This document shows, piece by piece, positions 1-10,571 of a stretch of DNA of 64,000 nt (positions within the stretch are counted from its first letter, which is position 1; each line of letters opens with the position of its first letter). Origin of the DNA: Annona cherimola (taxonomy: Eukaryota; Streptophyta; Magnoliopsida; Magnoliales; Annonaceae). Location: assembly GCA_030490835.1 (NCBI GenBank), contig CM059973.1, positions 62,066,008-62,130,007 on the forward strand, in the 5' to 3' direction. The translations under genes and the position numbers were made by a program. The notes under the pieces are model-generated. The model ran no database searches and was not told where the DNA came from. It worked only from the letters and a program-made list of their open reading frames with translations.

Positions 1-1651
1 CAATTTGCCCATCTCGTATTTTTTCTTCTATTACATCCTTAAGCTAGCGACAATCTTATATCATATGACTTCCCCGTGAAAGTAACAATATAACTTGGCA
101 TTGCAATTTTTATGGATGATTTCATCTTAAGGGTAGCATGGTAGTGCATATGCTCCTGGTTTGTAGATATAATTACTCTCTAGAATTGTTTAGAGGTATA
201 TAGGGAGAAAAGAGCACAAGAGGATTTTGCGACTTTTTTTATTATCTTCTCGAGAGCTAGGGCTTTTTTACTTTCTTTACATGGGCTACGATCATGATTC
301 TTGTTGCCTAAGTTATAAGTATATTAGGAGACCGCTCATCCAGTCTTTGGGCTTTAACCTATATTGTGATTCAGAGAGGGTTTCACCACCAATTCATGGT
401 CAATGATGATGTCCAAATCAATTATATAGCAATTGGTCATACTCTACAAACCATTTCTCTCTCTTTCATGGAGGTGAGGTGGGAAATAACTTTATTTAGC
501 TTGCGAACATTGCAAGGAGATTGAAGGTTAAGATTTTGGGTGGTTTACAGTTCATTATGTCTTAGATGAGTACAAGCATGTACACTTCCATAGGCAGGCG
601 AGGGACCTTGTAGCATTGTAATTAATTCTGGTGATATAATCTCACAAGTTCTTGTTAGGGGCTTATGAGATGATTTGCATCAGTGATTGGCCTCTGGTGT
701 CGATTATGAAAATAGCTACACGGACACTTGTACGTTGCTTAATGATGAAGATAGAGCCAAGGGCCAATGAAGTAAACCACATCTTAGTCTCCTAATCCAA
801 GGTAGTTTGGAAAACTCAGCATTTGAGAACCTCGAATGTGTGCAAGGGTCTATATATATTGTGCTCAATGACATAACCACTTGCGTCTATGGCAAGACCT
901 AAGATTAACACCTTCAAGTTCTCAAAGCAATCAAGGATGAGCTGCATTTGTAGATGATATGCCTAGGGATTGCATTGGTTTGGAGTATGCAAGGTGGAAG
1001 GAAGATTGGACTATCCTAATGCAAGTTAAGAAGCATTGGTTAAGCAAGGTTGGAAAAAAATTGAAATTGTAGTCGAAGTTTGTTGAGGGAGCAAGTTTAA
1101 TAATGGATACATCCAAGTTGGGTAGGGAGCGTTTATCAAGGTTGACATAGGGAGGGCATCCTAGGTCTAACAAGGTTTTAAATCCAAGGTGACCTTGTCT
1201 TGCTGGAGCCTATTTGGAATTTTGATCCTCTTAAAATAAGGAAGGTGGAGTCAAGACCAATGAGAACAATAGAAATGATATAGTGGAGGCTATTGGAGCA
1301 AAAAAGGTGATCAAAGTCATGACTAGCTACTATTGGGGTTGTAATCCATTTGAGTTCCAATCATCTAATATTCTAGAAGATCCAACTAGGTGTTAACCAA
1401 TCCTTGCTAGAGGGTTTGAAACATATCCATTGGCACAAAGAACTCCACACAAGTGATAGTTATTAGTGGGTCTTGCTTTGAAGTAAAGGTCTATCATTAA
1501 ATCAAAACTATCGTTATTGAGATTAAGGGTAGCTGCTGATTAATGGGCTGGACGACAAGCTAGAGAATAGGTTGTATGATATGCTATATAATCAGCTAGA
1601 TGACAAGTTTTTTATTGCAATAAAAAAGCTAGTTGGCAAGTTGATTGTAAG
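1..1651. other. Unrecognised degenerate intergenic DNA
   Basis: All reading frames are short and interrupted, and I recognise no protein motif. The sequence is moderately AT-rich with a coding-like texture around 920-1400, as in a long-decayed retroelement, but no gag, pol or LTR boundary can be named. It was joined to the DNA now starting at 14258 before the solo LTR inserted, because the GTAAG at 1647-1651 is repeated at 14253-14257. Confidence 0.4.
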
Positions 1652-1860
1652 TGTTGGAAATATGTGGAAAACAAGCTAAATCTATGTTTTGATGATTAAC
1701 AAATCAATTTGAGTAAGTCTTGGCTACTAACATGTTTGTGGATATGTTTAAGGAATATACATTTGAAGAACATAAAGCATGGAAGGCCAAGTCGTTCCCC
1801 AAGTCGACTTCAAGATCGACTTGAAAGTGCCAAAACCGTCCAGAGTTGAAAATGGGAGAA

Positions 1861-2515
1861 GAGCAAGTGAAGTCGCAGGCCAAGTCGACTCCACTTGCGA
1901 CTTGGGAAGCCAAGTCGCAAACAAAGTCGACTCCAGCATCGACTTCAGTCGGAAAAATCAACTCCAGAGCTGAATTTGGGATGGAAGAATGCCAAAGTCG
2001 CAAACGAAGTCGACTCCAGTTGCGACTTGGGCGAAGTCGCGGACGAAGTCGACCCCAAGTTCGACTTGATGCTCTCAAGATCAAAAATGCAGATTCATGC
2101 TCATTCTCAAGATCAACTTAAGATTCTCAAGATCTCAAGGTTCAAGCCTATCCAAGATAAAGCAAAGTCAAGCTCTTCAAGATTGACAAAGATCTACAAG
2201 GATGAAGAGTCATTCCAGAATGAAAATGATCAAAGAAAGAAGCCAAGCAAGCTAAAATAGAAGACATTAATCCAAAAGGAAATGAAGGAACCAAGCATTC
2301 CAAGGTTTCAAGTTCATGAAGCCAACTGCCGAGGTGAAGTCGCACCCGAAGTCGACTTCACCTGCGACTTGGGTCAAGTCGATACCCAAGTCGACCCGAC
2401 CTGGAACTTGAGGTTGCGACGGAGAGGCGAAGTCGCACCCGAAGTTGACTCCATCTGCGACTTGGGCGAAGTCGCATCCGAAGTCGACTCCGCATGCGAC
2501 TTGGGTCGCAACGGT
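1861..2515 (+). repeat. LTR hairpin array (AAGTCGC / GTCGAC / GCGACTT units)
   Basis: Two clusters (about 1861-2070 and 2335-2515) repeat a composite unit: AAGTCGC, a few bases, GAAGTCGACTYC, a few bases, TGCGACTT. Outer and inner parts are mutually complementary, so each unit can fold into a hairpin centred on the palindrome GTCGAC. Spacers vary and the core is held. The array lies upstream of the LTR TATA box, in the U3 position. It is also rich in CG and CHG sites. Confidence 0.85.
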
Positions 2516-2533
2516 CGGAATTTATTCGAACGT

Positions 2534-2553
2534 TGGCGCATTAAATGCGCGCC
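2534..2553. promoter_or_regulatory. Conserved GCGC palindrome upstream of the LTR TATA box
   Basis: The palindrome GCGCATTAAATGCGC followed by GCCACC lies about 40 bp before the TATA box. The same palindrome, with ATTTAAT in its middle, occurs in the LTRs of both full-length elements, so it is probably a core promoter or protein-binding element. Its function is inferred from position and conservation only. Confidence 0.6.
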
Positions 2554-2587
2554 ACCTACCTTCTAACGTTCAGATTCCCTCCAAAAT

Positions 2588-2595
2588 TATAAAAG
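2588..2595 (+). promoter_or_regulatory. LTR TATA box
   Basis: TATAAAAG lies about 500 bp before the LTR 3' end, counting through the interruption. The equivalent sites in element 1 are 3758-3765 and 13158-13165 on the minus strand. Transcription (the U3/R border) should start some 30 bp downstream. Confidence 0.7.
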
Positions 2596-2922
2596 GCATT
2601 CATGGTGGACGAGGGAAGTAGCTGAGATTTATTAAATGAGCATAACTCCTATCTACAAGAGCTTTAAAAGAGATCAAGTCATTCAAGGAGGAAGAACTTT
2701 GCTTCAAAACTGCAAGAGCTCTATTTCAGATTCTTCAAAGCCTACTACAAGTTCTTCTCTGCACCAAATTGTCTCTACACATCTATAAAGTGTAGATTTC
2801 TTTTGTTATTTTGTTTCTTTGTGTTGTACTTGATTTAGCTTGAGTAGCTAAGATCAAGTGTATGCAAAGTAGTGTGTGATTGGAGTGAGACTCATCACCT
2901 ACTTGTGCAGTGTGTTGATTAA

Positions 2923-3018
2923 GCCCCCTAGAGCTGGAATCTAGAAGAGAGCAAGAGGCTCTGGTTGTATATGCCCCCTAGAGCTGGAATCTAGAAGAGA
3001 GCAGTGGCTCTAATTATA
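2923..3018 (+). repeat. Two-copy tandem repeat in the LTR
   Basis: A unit of about 50 bp beginning CCCCCTAGAGCTGGAATC and containing AGAAGAGAGCA is present twice in tandem. Both LTRs of element 1 carry the same duplication on the minus strand (near 3355-3440 and 12755-12840). The LTR of element 2 has one copy (near 18903), so the duplication arose within this subfamily. Confidence 0.7.
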
Positions 3019-3074
3019 TTGGTATAATACAATAGTGGAACCCAAGTCACAAGGAGTGTGAGCTTGGAAGAGTG

Positions 3075-4704
3075 TGTTGGGTCCCGAATAGATGGCAAAA
3101 CCCAAGAGGGGAGGGGTGAATTGGGTTCTTAAAAATTTCTTTTGGTAACTTAAAAACTTAACCCCTTGTAGAATTAATCCCCTTTAATGAAGAAACTGAA
3201 TGGAAAGCAAAGTAATAAAGAGAGCAGAAATAAAAGCAAGTAGACAAGGATTTATAGTGGTTCGGGCAACCTCCCTACTCCAATCTTCCAAGCTCACACT
3301 CCTTGTGACTTGGGTTCCACTATTGTATTCCGCGAATACAACTAGAGCCTCTTGCTCTCTTCTAGATTCTAGCTCTAGGGGGCATATACAACCAGTACCT
3401 CTTGCTTTCTTCTAGATTCTAGCTCTAGGGGGCATCAACAACTAGCACAAGTAGGTGATGAGTCACACTCCAATCACACACTACTTTGCTATCACTTGAT
3501 CTTAGCTACCCAAGCTAAATCAAGTTCAATACAAACAAATAATCAATGAAAGTAAACTACACTTTACAGGTGTGTAGAAACGATTTAGCGCAGGGAAGAA
3601 CTTGTAGATGATGGCTTTGAAGTTTCTGAATGTAGCTCTTGCAACTTGAAGCACAATTCTTCCTCTCTTGATTGGCTTGATCACTTTAATGCTCTTGTAG
3701 ATAGGAGTTATGCTCACTTAATGTTTTCCAACTACTTCCCTCGTCCACATTAACTCCCTTTTATAATTTTGGAGGGAATCCGAACGTTAGAAGGTAGGTG
3801 GCGCGCATTTAATGCGCCAACGTTCGAATAAATTCCGACCGTTGCGACCCAAGTCGCATGTGGAGTCGACTTGGCCTGCGACTTGGCTTCCAAGTCGCAC
3901 CTGGAGTCGACTTCGTGTGCGACTCCAGTTCTTCAGATTTCCAAGTCCGAGTCTGGGTCAACTTGGCCTTCAGTCCTCAACTCAAGTCGATCCTGGAGTC
4001 GACTTGGGTTGCGACTTGGCGTGGTCTTTTGCAAGAACACCTTGATCTTCTTGAACTGGCTTGTACTTTGTTAAATTGGTCTTCATGACTTGGATATTTC
4101 TTCATTTAGAATAAGCTTGAAGATTAGATTTGGACTTGATAGACTTGATTTGAACTTTGAATATAAATCTTAGCTTTTGATCTTCAAGAAACTTCAGTTG
4201 CTTTTTGAGAATGAACTTTGCATCTTATTTGGATTTGATAATTTCCAAATGGATCATTGGAATAAGATTGAAACTTCAATCTTCAAGTCTGAACTCCTCA
4301 AGTCGAAGTTGGAGTCGACCTCGTCTGCGACTTCGCCCAAGTCGCACCTGGAGTCGACTTCGCCTGCGACTTCGTCATGTCCGTTTCCACTTTTTCAACT
4401 TTGGATGCTTGAAGTCGATGCTGGAGTCGACTTCGTCTGCGACTTGGTTTCCTAAGTCGCACCTGGAGTCGACTTGGCCTGCGACTTCACTTGTTCTTCT
4501 CTCCTTTTCAGCTCTGGACAGATTTGACTTCTTGAAGTCGATCTTGGAGTCGACTTGGTATACGACTTGGCTTCCATACTTGATTTTCTTCAAATGAATA
4601 TTCCTTAAACATTTCCACAAACTTGTTAGTAGCCAAGACTTACTCAAATTGATTTGTTAATCATCAAAACATAGATTTAGCTAGTTTTCCTCATGTTTCC
4701 AACA
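3075..4704 (-). repeat. 3' LTR of element 1
   Basis: It is the downstream LTR in element sense, starting at the internal border after the polypurine tract. It matches 12475-14041 at about 99% by eye but is about 63 bp longer, because a segment around 4232-4300 is missing from the other LTR. It contains the hairpin array (about 3845-4570), the GCGC palindrome near 3803 and a minus-strand TATA box at 3758-3765. Confidence 0.93.
3845..4570 (-). repeat. LTR hairpin array in element 1 (left LTR)
   Basis: Repeated GTCGAC cores are flanked by AAGTCGC and GCGACTT arms in two clusters (3845-4020 and 4300-4570), with unrelated AT-rich sequence between them. The arrangement mirrors the solo LTR array, and the same units lie at 13245-13425 and 13636-13910. 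Confidence 0.85.
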
Positions 4705-4718
4705 ATCTCCCCCTTTTT
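4705..4718 (-). promoter_or_regulatory. Polypurine tract of element 1
   Basis: Read on the minus strand it is AAAAAGGGGGAGAT, directly before the TGTTGG start of the 3' LTR. This is the expected primer site for plus-strand DNA synthesis. Confidence 0.9.
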
Positions 4719-5088
4719 GATGATTGACAAAACCGATTTGAGTGGATACCTTTGATTAAAAATAATATGCTCATATTGCATTTTAAAATCATGCTTATGC
4801 TCATGCAAACAGAACATTCAAATATCATGTAAGCATATCCTACTCTCCTCCCCACTCTTACTCTTCTCTTCTTACATCTCTCTCCCTTTTAATCATCTCT
4901 CTCCCTTTTAATCATCTCTCTCCCCTTTTTAATCATTAAGACTTATACTCAATTTTTCAACTCAAATACTCTTCTTCTCCTTAAATCTCTCTCCCCCTTT
5001 TTGTCAATATATCAAAAAGATTAGAGGGTATTCAAAGAGATAGGTGGGTTAGCTCCCCCTAAATGGGTGCTCCCCCTCAATTTATGCT
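4719..5088 (-). other. Non-coding tail of element 1 between RNase H and the 3' LTR
   Basis: About 370 bp of pyrimidine-rich (plus strand) DNA without an ORF. It holds a short repeat of ATCTCTCTCCCTTTTA near 4880-4925 and two purine-rich stretches on the minus strand close to the RNase H stop. No third ORF is present here, unlike element 2. Confidence 0.6.
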
Positions 5089-8000
5089 TTAAGTGAGTTC
5101 AAGCATTCCCATGTCATTTCTAATCTTATAAAATGCTTCTTTTGCTAGGGGCTTAGTGAATATGTCTGCAACTTGATCCTCGGTTCTTACATATACCAAA
5201 CATATGTTATGATTTTCTACATGTTCTCTAATGAAATGATGTCTAAGGTCTATATGTTTGGTCCTAGAATGCAAGACTGGATTCTTGGTTAGACATATGG
5301 CACTTGTATTATCACATTTGATAGGTATATCTTTGAAATCCATGCCATAGTCCCTAAGTTGTTGTTTCATCCAAAGTAATTGGGCACAACAGCTCCCGGC
5401 GGCAATATATTCGACTTCCGCCGTAGATAGAGCAACACTAGTTTGTTTTCTTGAAAACCATGAAACCAACATGCTTCCAAGAAACTGACATGTTCCACTA
5501 GTGCTTTTTCTATCTACTTTGTAACCGGCAAAATCCGCATTCGAGTAGCCGATTAGATCAAAATTAGAGCCCTTTGAATACCATAGTCCTAAATTGGTAG
5601 TGTCTTCTAGATATCTGAAAATTCTCTTTACAGCTACCAAGTGTGATTCTTTTGGGCATGATTGAAATCTAGAGCACATACACACACTAAACAAAATATC
5701 TGGCCTAGAAGCAGTTAAATATAATAAGGAACCTATCATGCTTCTATACACTTTCATATCAACTAATTTTCCCTTTTCATCTTTGTCCATTTTGATTGTG
5801 GAGCTCATGGGCGTGTTTGCTCCTTTGCTGTTCTCCATGCCAAACTTCTTGAGCATCTCCTTGATGTATTTGGACTGGTTTATGAAGATTCCTTCATTTA
5901 GTTGCTTGATTTGCAGTCCAAGGAAGAAGTTTAGCTCTCCCATCATGCTCATCTCAAACTCTTTCTGCATAAGCTCAGAAAATTCTTGGCAAAGAGTTTC
6001 ATTAGTAGCACCAAAAATAATATCATCAACATAAATTTGAATGATCAAAATATCCTTTTCTTTATACTTGATAAACAAGGTGGTGTCTACCTTTCCCTTT
6101 TGAAAATTATGATCAATCAAAAACTTACTTAGTCTATCATACCAAGCTCTTGGGGCTTGTTTCAATCCATATAATGCTTTGGTCAACTTGTACACAAATT
6201 TTGATTGATCTTTCTCCTCAAATCCAGGTGGTTGCTCAACATACACCTCTTCATTTATATAACCATTCAGAAATGCACTTTTGACATCCATTTGAAACAA
6301 TTTAAAGTTCATGTGAGATGCGAAAGCTAGTAAGATGCGAATTGCTTCCAATCTAGCAACCGGGGCATAGGATTCCTCAAAATCTATTCCTTCTTCTTGT
6401 GAGTATCCTTTTGCCACAAGTCTAGCTTTGTTCCTTACTACAAGTCCACTTTCATCTAATTTGTTCCTAAAGACCCACTTGGTGCCAATAATAGTACAAT
6501 CATTTGGTCTAGGAACAAGGTGTCAAACTTGATTTCTTTCAAATTGATTTAGCTCTTCTTGCATTGCTATAATCCAGTTTTCATCATCAAGAGCTTGTTC
6601 AATATTAGAAGGTTCAATCTTGGATACAAAAGCATATTGTCCACACACATTTTGCTTTGACCTTCTAGTTTTGACACCTTCATACACATTTCCTATAACT
6701 TGCTCAATTGGATGTGCATGATTGAATTTTAAATCAGTTGGAGGTTTATAGGAATTGTTACCTTCACTTACCCTTTCCTCCATGGATTCTTCTTGCTTTT
6801 CCATATGCAATTTTTCAAAATTGCTTGTTATGTCATCTGCATCACTTAGATCATCTTTTCTTTTAAAGCATGTATTAGTTTCATCAAAAATAACATGTAT
6901 GGATTCTTCTACAACTTGGTTTCGTTTATTGAAAACTCTATATGCTTTGCTATTTGATGAATAACCAAGGAATATTGCTTCATCACTTTTAGCATCAAGT
7001 TTTCCCAAGTTGGTTTTTCCATTGTTCAGAACATAACATGTGCATCCAAAAGCATGAAAATAAGATATGTTTGGTTTCTTTCCTTTCCATAGCTCATATG
7101 AGGTCTTTTTCAAGATTGCTCTAATGGTAACTCGATTCAATACATGACAAGCTGTACTTACAGCTTCACCCCAAAACTTCTTAGATAATTTGCTCTCATT
7201 TAGCATAGTTCTAGCCATCTCTTGTATAGTTCTATTTTTCCTCTCAACTACTCCATTTTGTTGTGGAGTTCTTGGTGCAGAAAATGTGTGATGAATTTCT
7301 TTTTCATTACATAATTCTATGAATCGTTTGTTTTCAAATTCACCACCATGGTCACTTCTTATAGACATAATAGTACTTTGTTTTTCATTTTCCACCAAGT
7401 TTACAAAAGTTGAAAACATAGAGAAAGCTTCATCTTTGCCAGCTAAAAGTGAGTTCCCCCTAAATGGGTGCTCCCCCTCAATTTATGCTTTAAGTGAGTT
7501 CAAGCATTCCCATGTCATTTCTAATCTTATAAAATGCTTCTTTTGCTAGGGGCTTAGTGAATATATCTGCAACTTGATCCTCTGTTCTTACATATACCAA
7601 ACATATGTCATGATTTTCTACATGTTCTCTAATGAAATGATGTCTAAGGTCTATATGTTTGGTCCTAGAATGCAAGACTGGATTCTTGGTTAGACATATG
7701 GCACTGGTATTGACACATTTGATAGGTATATCTTTAAAATCCATGCCATAGTCCCTAAGTTGCTGTTTCATCCAAAGTAATTGAGCACAACAGCTCCCGG
7801 CGGCAATGTATTCGGCTTCCGCCGTAGATAGAGCAACACTAGTTTGTTTTCTTGAAAACCATGAAACCAACATGCTTCCAAGAAACTGACATGTTCCACT
7901 AGTGCTTTTTCTATCTACTTTGTAACCAGCAAAATCCGCATCCGAGTAGCCGATTAGATCAAAATTAGAGCCCTTTGGATACCATAGTCCTAAATTGGTA

Positions 8001-9853
8001 GTGTCTACTAGATATCTAAAAATTCTTTTCACAGCTACCAGGTGTGATTCTTTTGGACATGATTGAAATCTAGAGCACATACACACACTAAACAAAATAT
8101 TTGGCCTAAAAGCAGTTAAATACAATAAGGAACCTATCATGCTTCTATACAATTTTAAATCAACTATTTTGCCCTTCTCATCTTTGTCAAGCTTGATTGT
8201 AGAGCTCATGGGTGTGTTTGCTCCTTTGCTATTCTCCATGCCAAACTTCTTGAGCATCTCTTTGATGTATTTGGACTGGTTAATGAAGATTCCTTCATTT
8301 AGTTGCTTGATTTGCAGTCCAAGGAAGAAATTTAGCTCTCCCATCATGCTCATCTCAAACTCTTTCTGCATAAGCTCAGAAAATTCTTGGCAAAGAGTTT
8401 CATTAGTAGCACCAAAAATAATATCATCTACATAAATCAGAATGATCAATATATCCTTTCCATTGTACTTGATAAACAAAGTGGTGTCTACATTTCCTTT
8501 TTGAAAATCATGATCAATCAGAAATTTGCTTAGTCTATCATATCAAGCTCTTGGAGCTTGTTTTAATCCATATAATGCTTTGGTTAGCTTGTATACAAAT
8601 TTAGATTGATCTTTTTCCTCAAATCCAGGTGGTTGTTCTACATACACCTCTTCATTTATATAACCATTCAGAAATGCACTTTTGACATCCATTTGAAACA
8701 ATTTAAAGTTCATGTGAGATGCAAAAGCTAGTAAGATGCGAATTGCCTCTAATCTAGCAACCGGAGCATAGGATTCTTCAAAATCTATTCCTTCTTCTTG
8801 TGAGTATCCTTTTGCCACAAGTCTAGCTTTGTTTCTCACTACTAGTCCACTTTCATCTAATTTGTTCCTAAAGACCCACTTGGTGCCAATAATAGTACAA
8901 TCATTTGGTCTAGGAACAAGGTGCCAAACTTGATTTCTTTCAAATTGATTTAGCTCTTCTTGCATTGCTATAATCCAGTTTTCATCATCAAGAGCTTGTT
9001 CAATATTAGAAGGTTCAATCTTGGATACAAAAGCATATTGTCCACACACATTTTGCTTTGACCTTCTAGTTTTTACACCTTCATACACATTTCCTATAAC
9101 TTGCTCAATTGGATGTGCATGATTGAATTTTAAATCAGTTGGAGGTTTATAGGAATTGTTACCTTCACTTACCCTTTCCTCCATGGAATCTTCTTGCTTT
9201 TCCACATGCAGCCTTTCAAAGTTGCTTACAATCTCATCTGCATCACTTAAATCATCTCTTCTTTTCAAGCATGGGTTAGTTTCATCAAAAACAACATGTA
9301 TGGATTCTTCTACAACTTGGTTTCGTTTATTAAATACTCTATATGCTTTGCTATTTGATGAGTACCCAAGGAATATTGACTCATCACTTTTAGCGTCAAG
9401 TTTTCCCAAGTTGGTTTTTCCATTGTTCAACACATAACATGTGCATCCAAAGGCATGAAAATAAGAGATATTTGGTTTTCTTCCCTTCCATAGCTCATAT
9501 GGGGTCTTTTTCAAGATAGCTCTAATGGTAACTCGATTTAAAACATGACAAGCTGTGCTCACAGCTTCACCCCAAAACTTCTTGGATAATTTGCTCTCAT
9601 TTATCATTGTTCTAGACATCTCTTGTATAGTTCTGTTTTTCCTTTCAACTACTCCATTTTGTTGTGGAGTTCTTGGTGCAGAAAATGTGTGATGAATTCT
9701 TTTTTCATTACATAATTCTATGAATCGTTTGTTTTCAAATTCACCACCATGGTCACTTCTTATAGACATAATAGTACTTTATTTTTCATTTTCCACCAAG
9801 TTTACAAAAGTTGAAAACATAGAGAAAGCTTCATCTTTGCTAGCTAAGAGAAT
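5052..9853 (-). repeat. 2.4 kb internal tandem duplication in element 1
   Basis: 5052-7452 and 7453-9853 are direct repeats at an offset of 2401 bp. Each holds the last two thirds of integrase, the reverse transcriptase, RNase H and the start of the 3' tail. In the first 350 bp compared they differ by about 12 bases (roughly 3%), more than the LTRs differ. The junction falls in a purine-rich TTTAGGGGGA stretch (minus strand) just after the RNase H stop of the upstream unit. This is not a normal copia arrangement. Confidence 0.9.
5089..7452 (-). pseudogene. Second integrase-RT-RNase H unit of element 1 (duplicated pol 3' half)
   Basis: The minus-strand frame starts inside integrase, after the zinc-binding region and the first catalytic Asp. 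It keeps [10 protein letters not shown] and [10 protein letters not shown], which carry the second Asp and the Glu. It then runs through the reverse transcriptase ([36 protein letters not shown], catalytic YVDD) to RNase H, ending [13 protein letters not shown]. The frame is open except for one TGA at 6523-6525, where a Trp codon is expected. It has no start or protease of its own, so it could only be made as an extension of the upstream polyprotein, which already has its own stop at 7490. Confidence 0.9.
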
Positions 9854-10564
9854 TATCCATGTGAATCTTGAAAAGTCATCTACAATAACAAATACATATT
9901 TCTTTCCACCAATGGTTAAAATGTCGAATGACCCATATAGATCCATGTGTAGCAATTCAAGTGGCCTAGTGGTGGAAATCTCCTTTTTGGTAAAAAAAGA
10001 CATCTTTGGTTGTTTAGATAATTGGCATGCCTTACATAATTTATTTTTGTCATATTTCAACTTAGGCAAGCCTTCTACCAAACTCTTTTTCCATAGGGTC
10101 TTTATGTTTCTCATGTTTATATGCCCAAGCCTTTTATGCCAAACCCATGGATCATTATCAATGGTCATTAGACATTGACCATTTAGTTCATCAAGTGAAA
10201 CCAAATATACATTTCCATGTCTTTTTCCACTAAACATGATATGTTCACCATCAAATACATTGCATATAGATGATTCAAACACAACCTTATATCCTTTATC
10301 ACATAATTGGCTAATGCTCATTAAGTTATGCTTGAGTCCTTCAACAAACAAAACATCCTTCATGCATGCATTTGAGCTACTGTAAATATTTCCTTTACCT
10401 TTGATTTTACCTTTCTCATTATTACCAAAGGCAACCGTTCCGTCGTTGCAAGGCTTAAGTTTATGGAATAAACTCCTTTCTCCGGTCATGTGCCTTGAAC
10501 AACCGCTATCCATGAACCATACATTGTTTGCCTTTGCCTTTAAACAAATCTGAAAAATAATCAA
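7490..10564 (-). pseudogene. pol polyprotein of element 1 (protease, integrase, RT, RNase H)
   Basis: Domains in order: aspartic protease with the DSG triad (WFMDSGCSRHMTG); integrase zinc-binding region (WHKRLGHIN, then CKAC); integrase core with [16 protein letters not shown] and [10 protein letters not shown]; reverse transcriptase with YVDD; RNase H to the C-terminal [13 protein letters not shown]. The order protease-integrase-RT-RNase H defines copia. The frame is continuous except for TAA at 9779-9781 (expected Gln) and TGA at 8543-8545 (expected Trp), both C-to-T or G-to-A transitions. Pol lies in another frame from gag, whose stop is just upstream at 10572. Confidence 0.93.
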
Positions 10565-10571
10565 ATAATTC

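Larger units (their letters stand above)
1652..3074 (+). mobile_element. Solo LTR of a SIRE-like copia family, 5' part (interrupted)
   Basis: It starts with TGTTGGAAA, and the same LTR continues at 14047-14252 and ends with CCAACA. The 5 bp duplication GTAAG (1647-1651 and 14253-14257) brackets the two parts, and no gag, pol, PBS or PPT of this copy remains, so it is a solo LTR left by LTR-LTR recombination. Removing the inserted element gives about 1.63 kb, the length of the element 1 LTRs. It runs on the plus strand, opposite to its insert. It shares with them the GTCGAC hairpin array, the GCGC palindrome, the TATA box and a 50 bp tandem repeat. Confidence 0.9.

Noticed and set aside
1861..2515. 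CRISPR-like array or satellite
   Set aside because: Repeats are short, inverted rather than uniformly direct, irregularly spaced, confined to LTRs, and the genome is a plant's.
5738..6034. Plus-strand frames opposite pol (also 8139-8435, 9156-9437, 9720-10178, 10900-11202)
   Set aside because: They are antisense to well-recognised RT, integrase and gag coding sequence.
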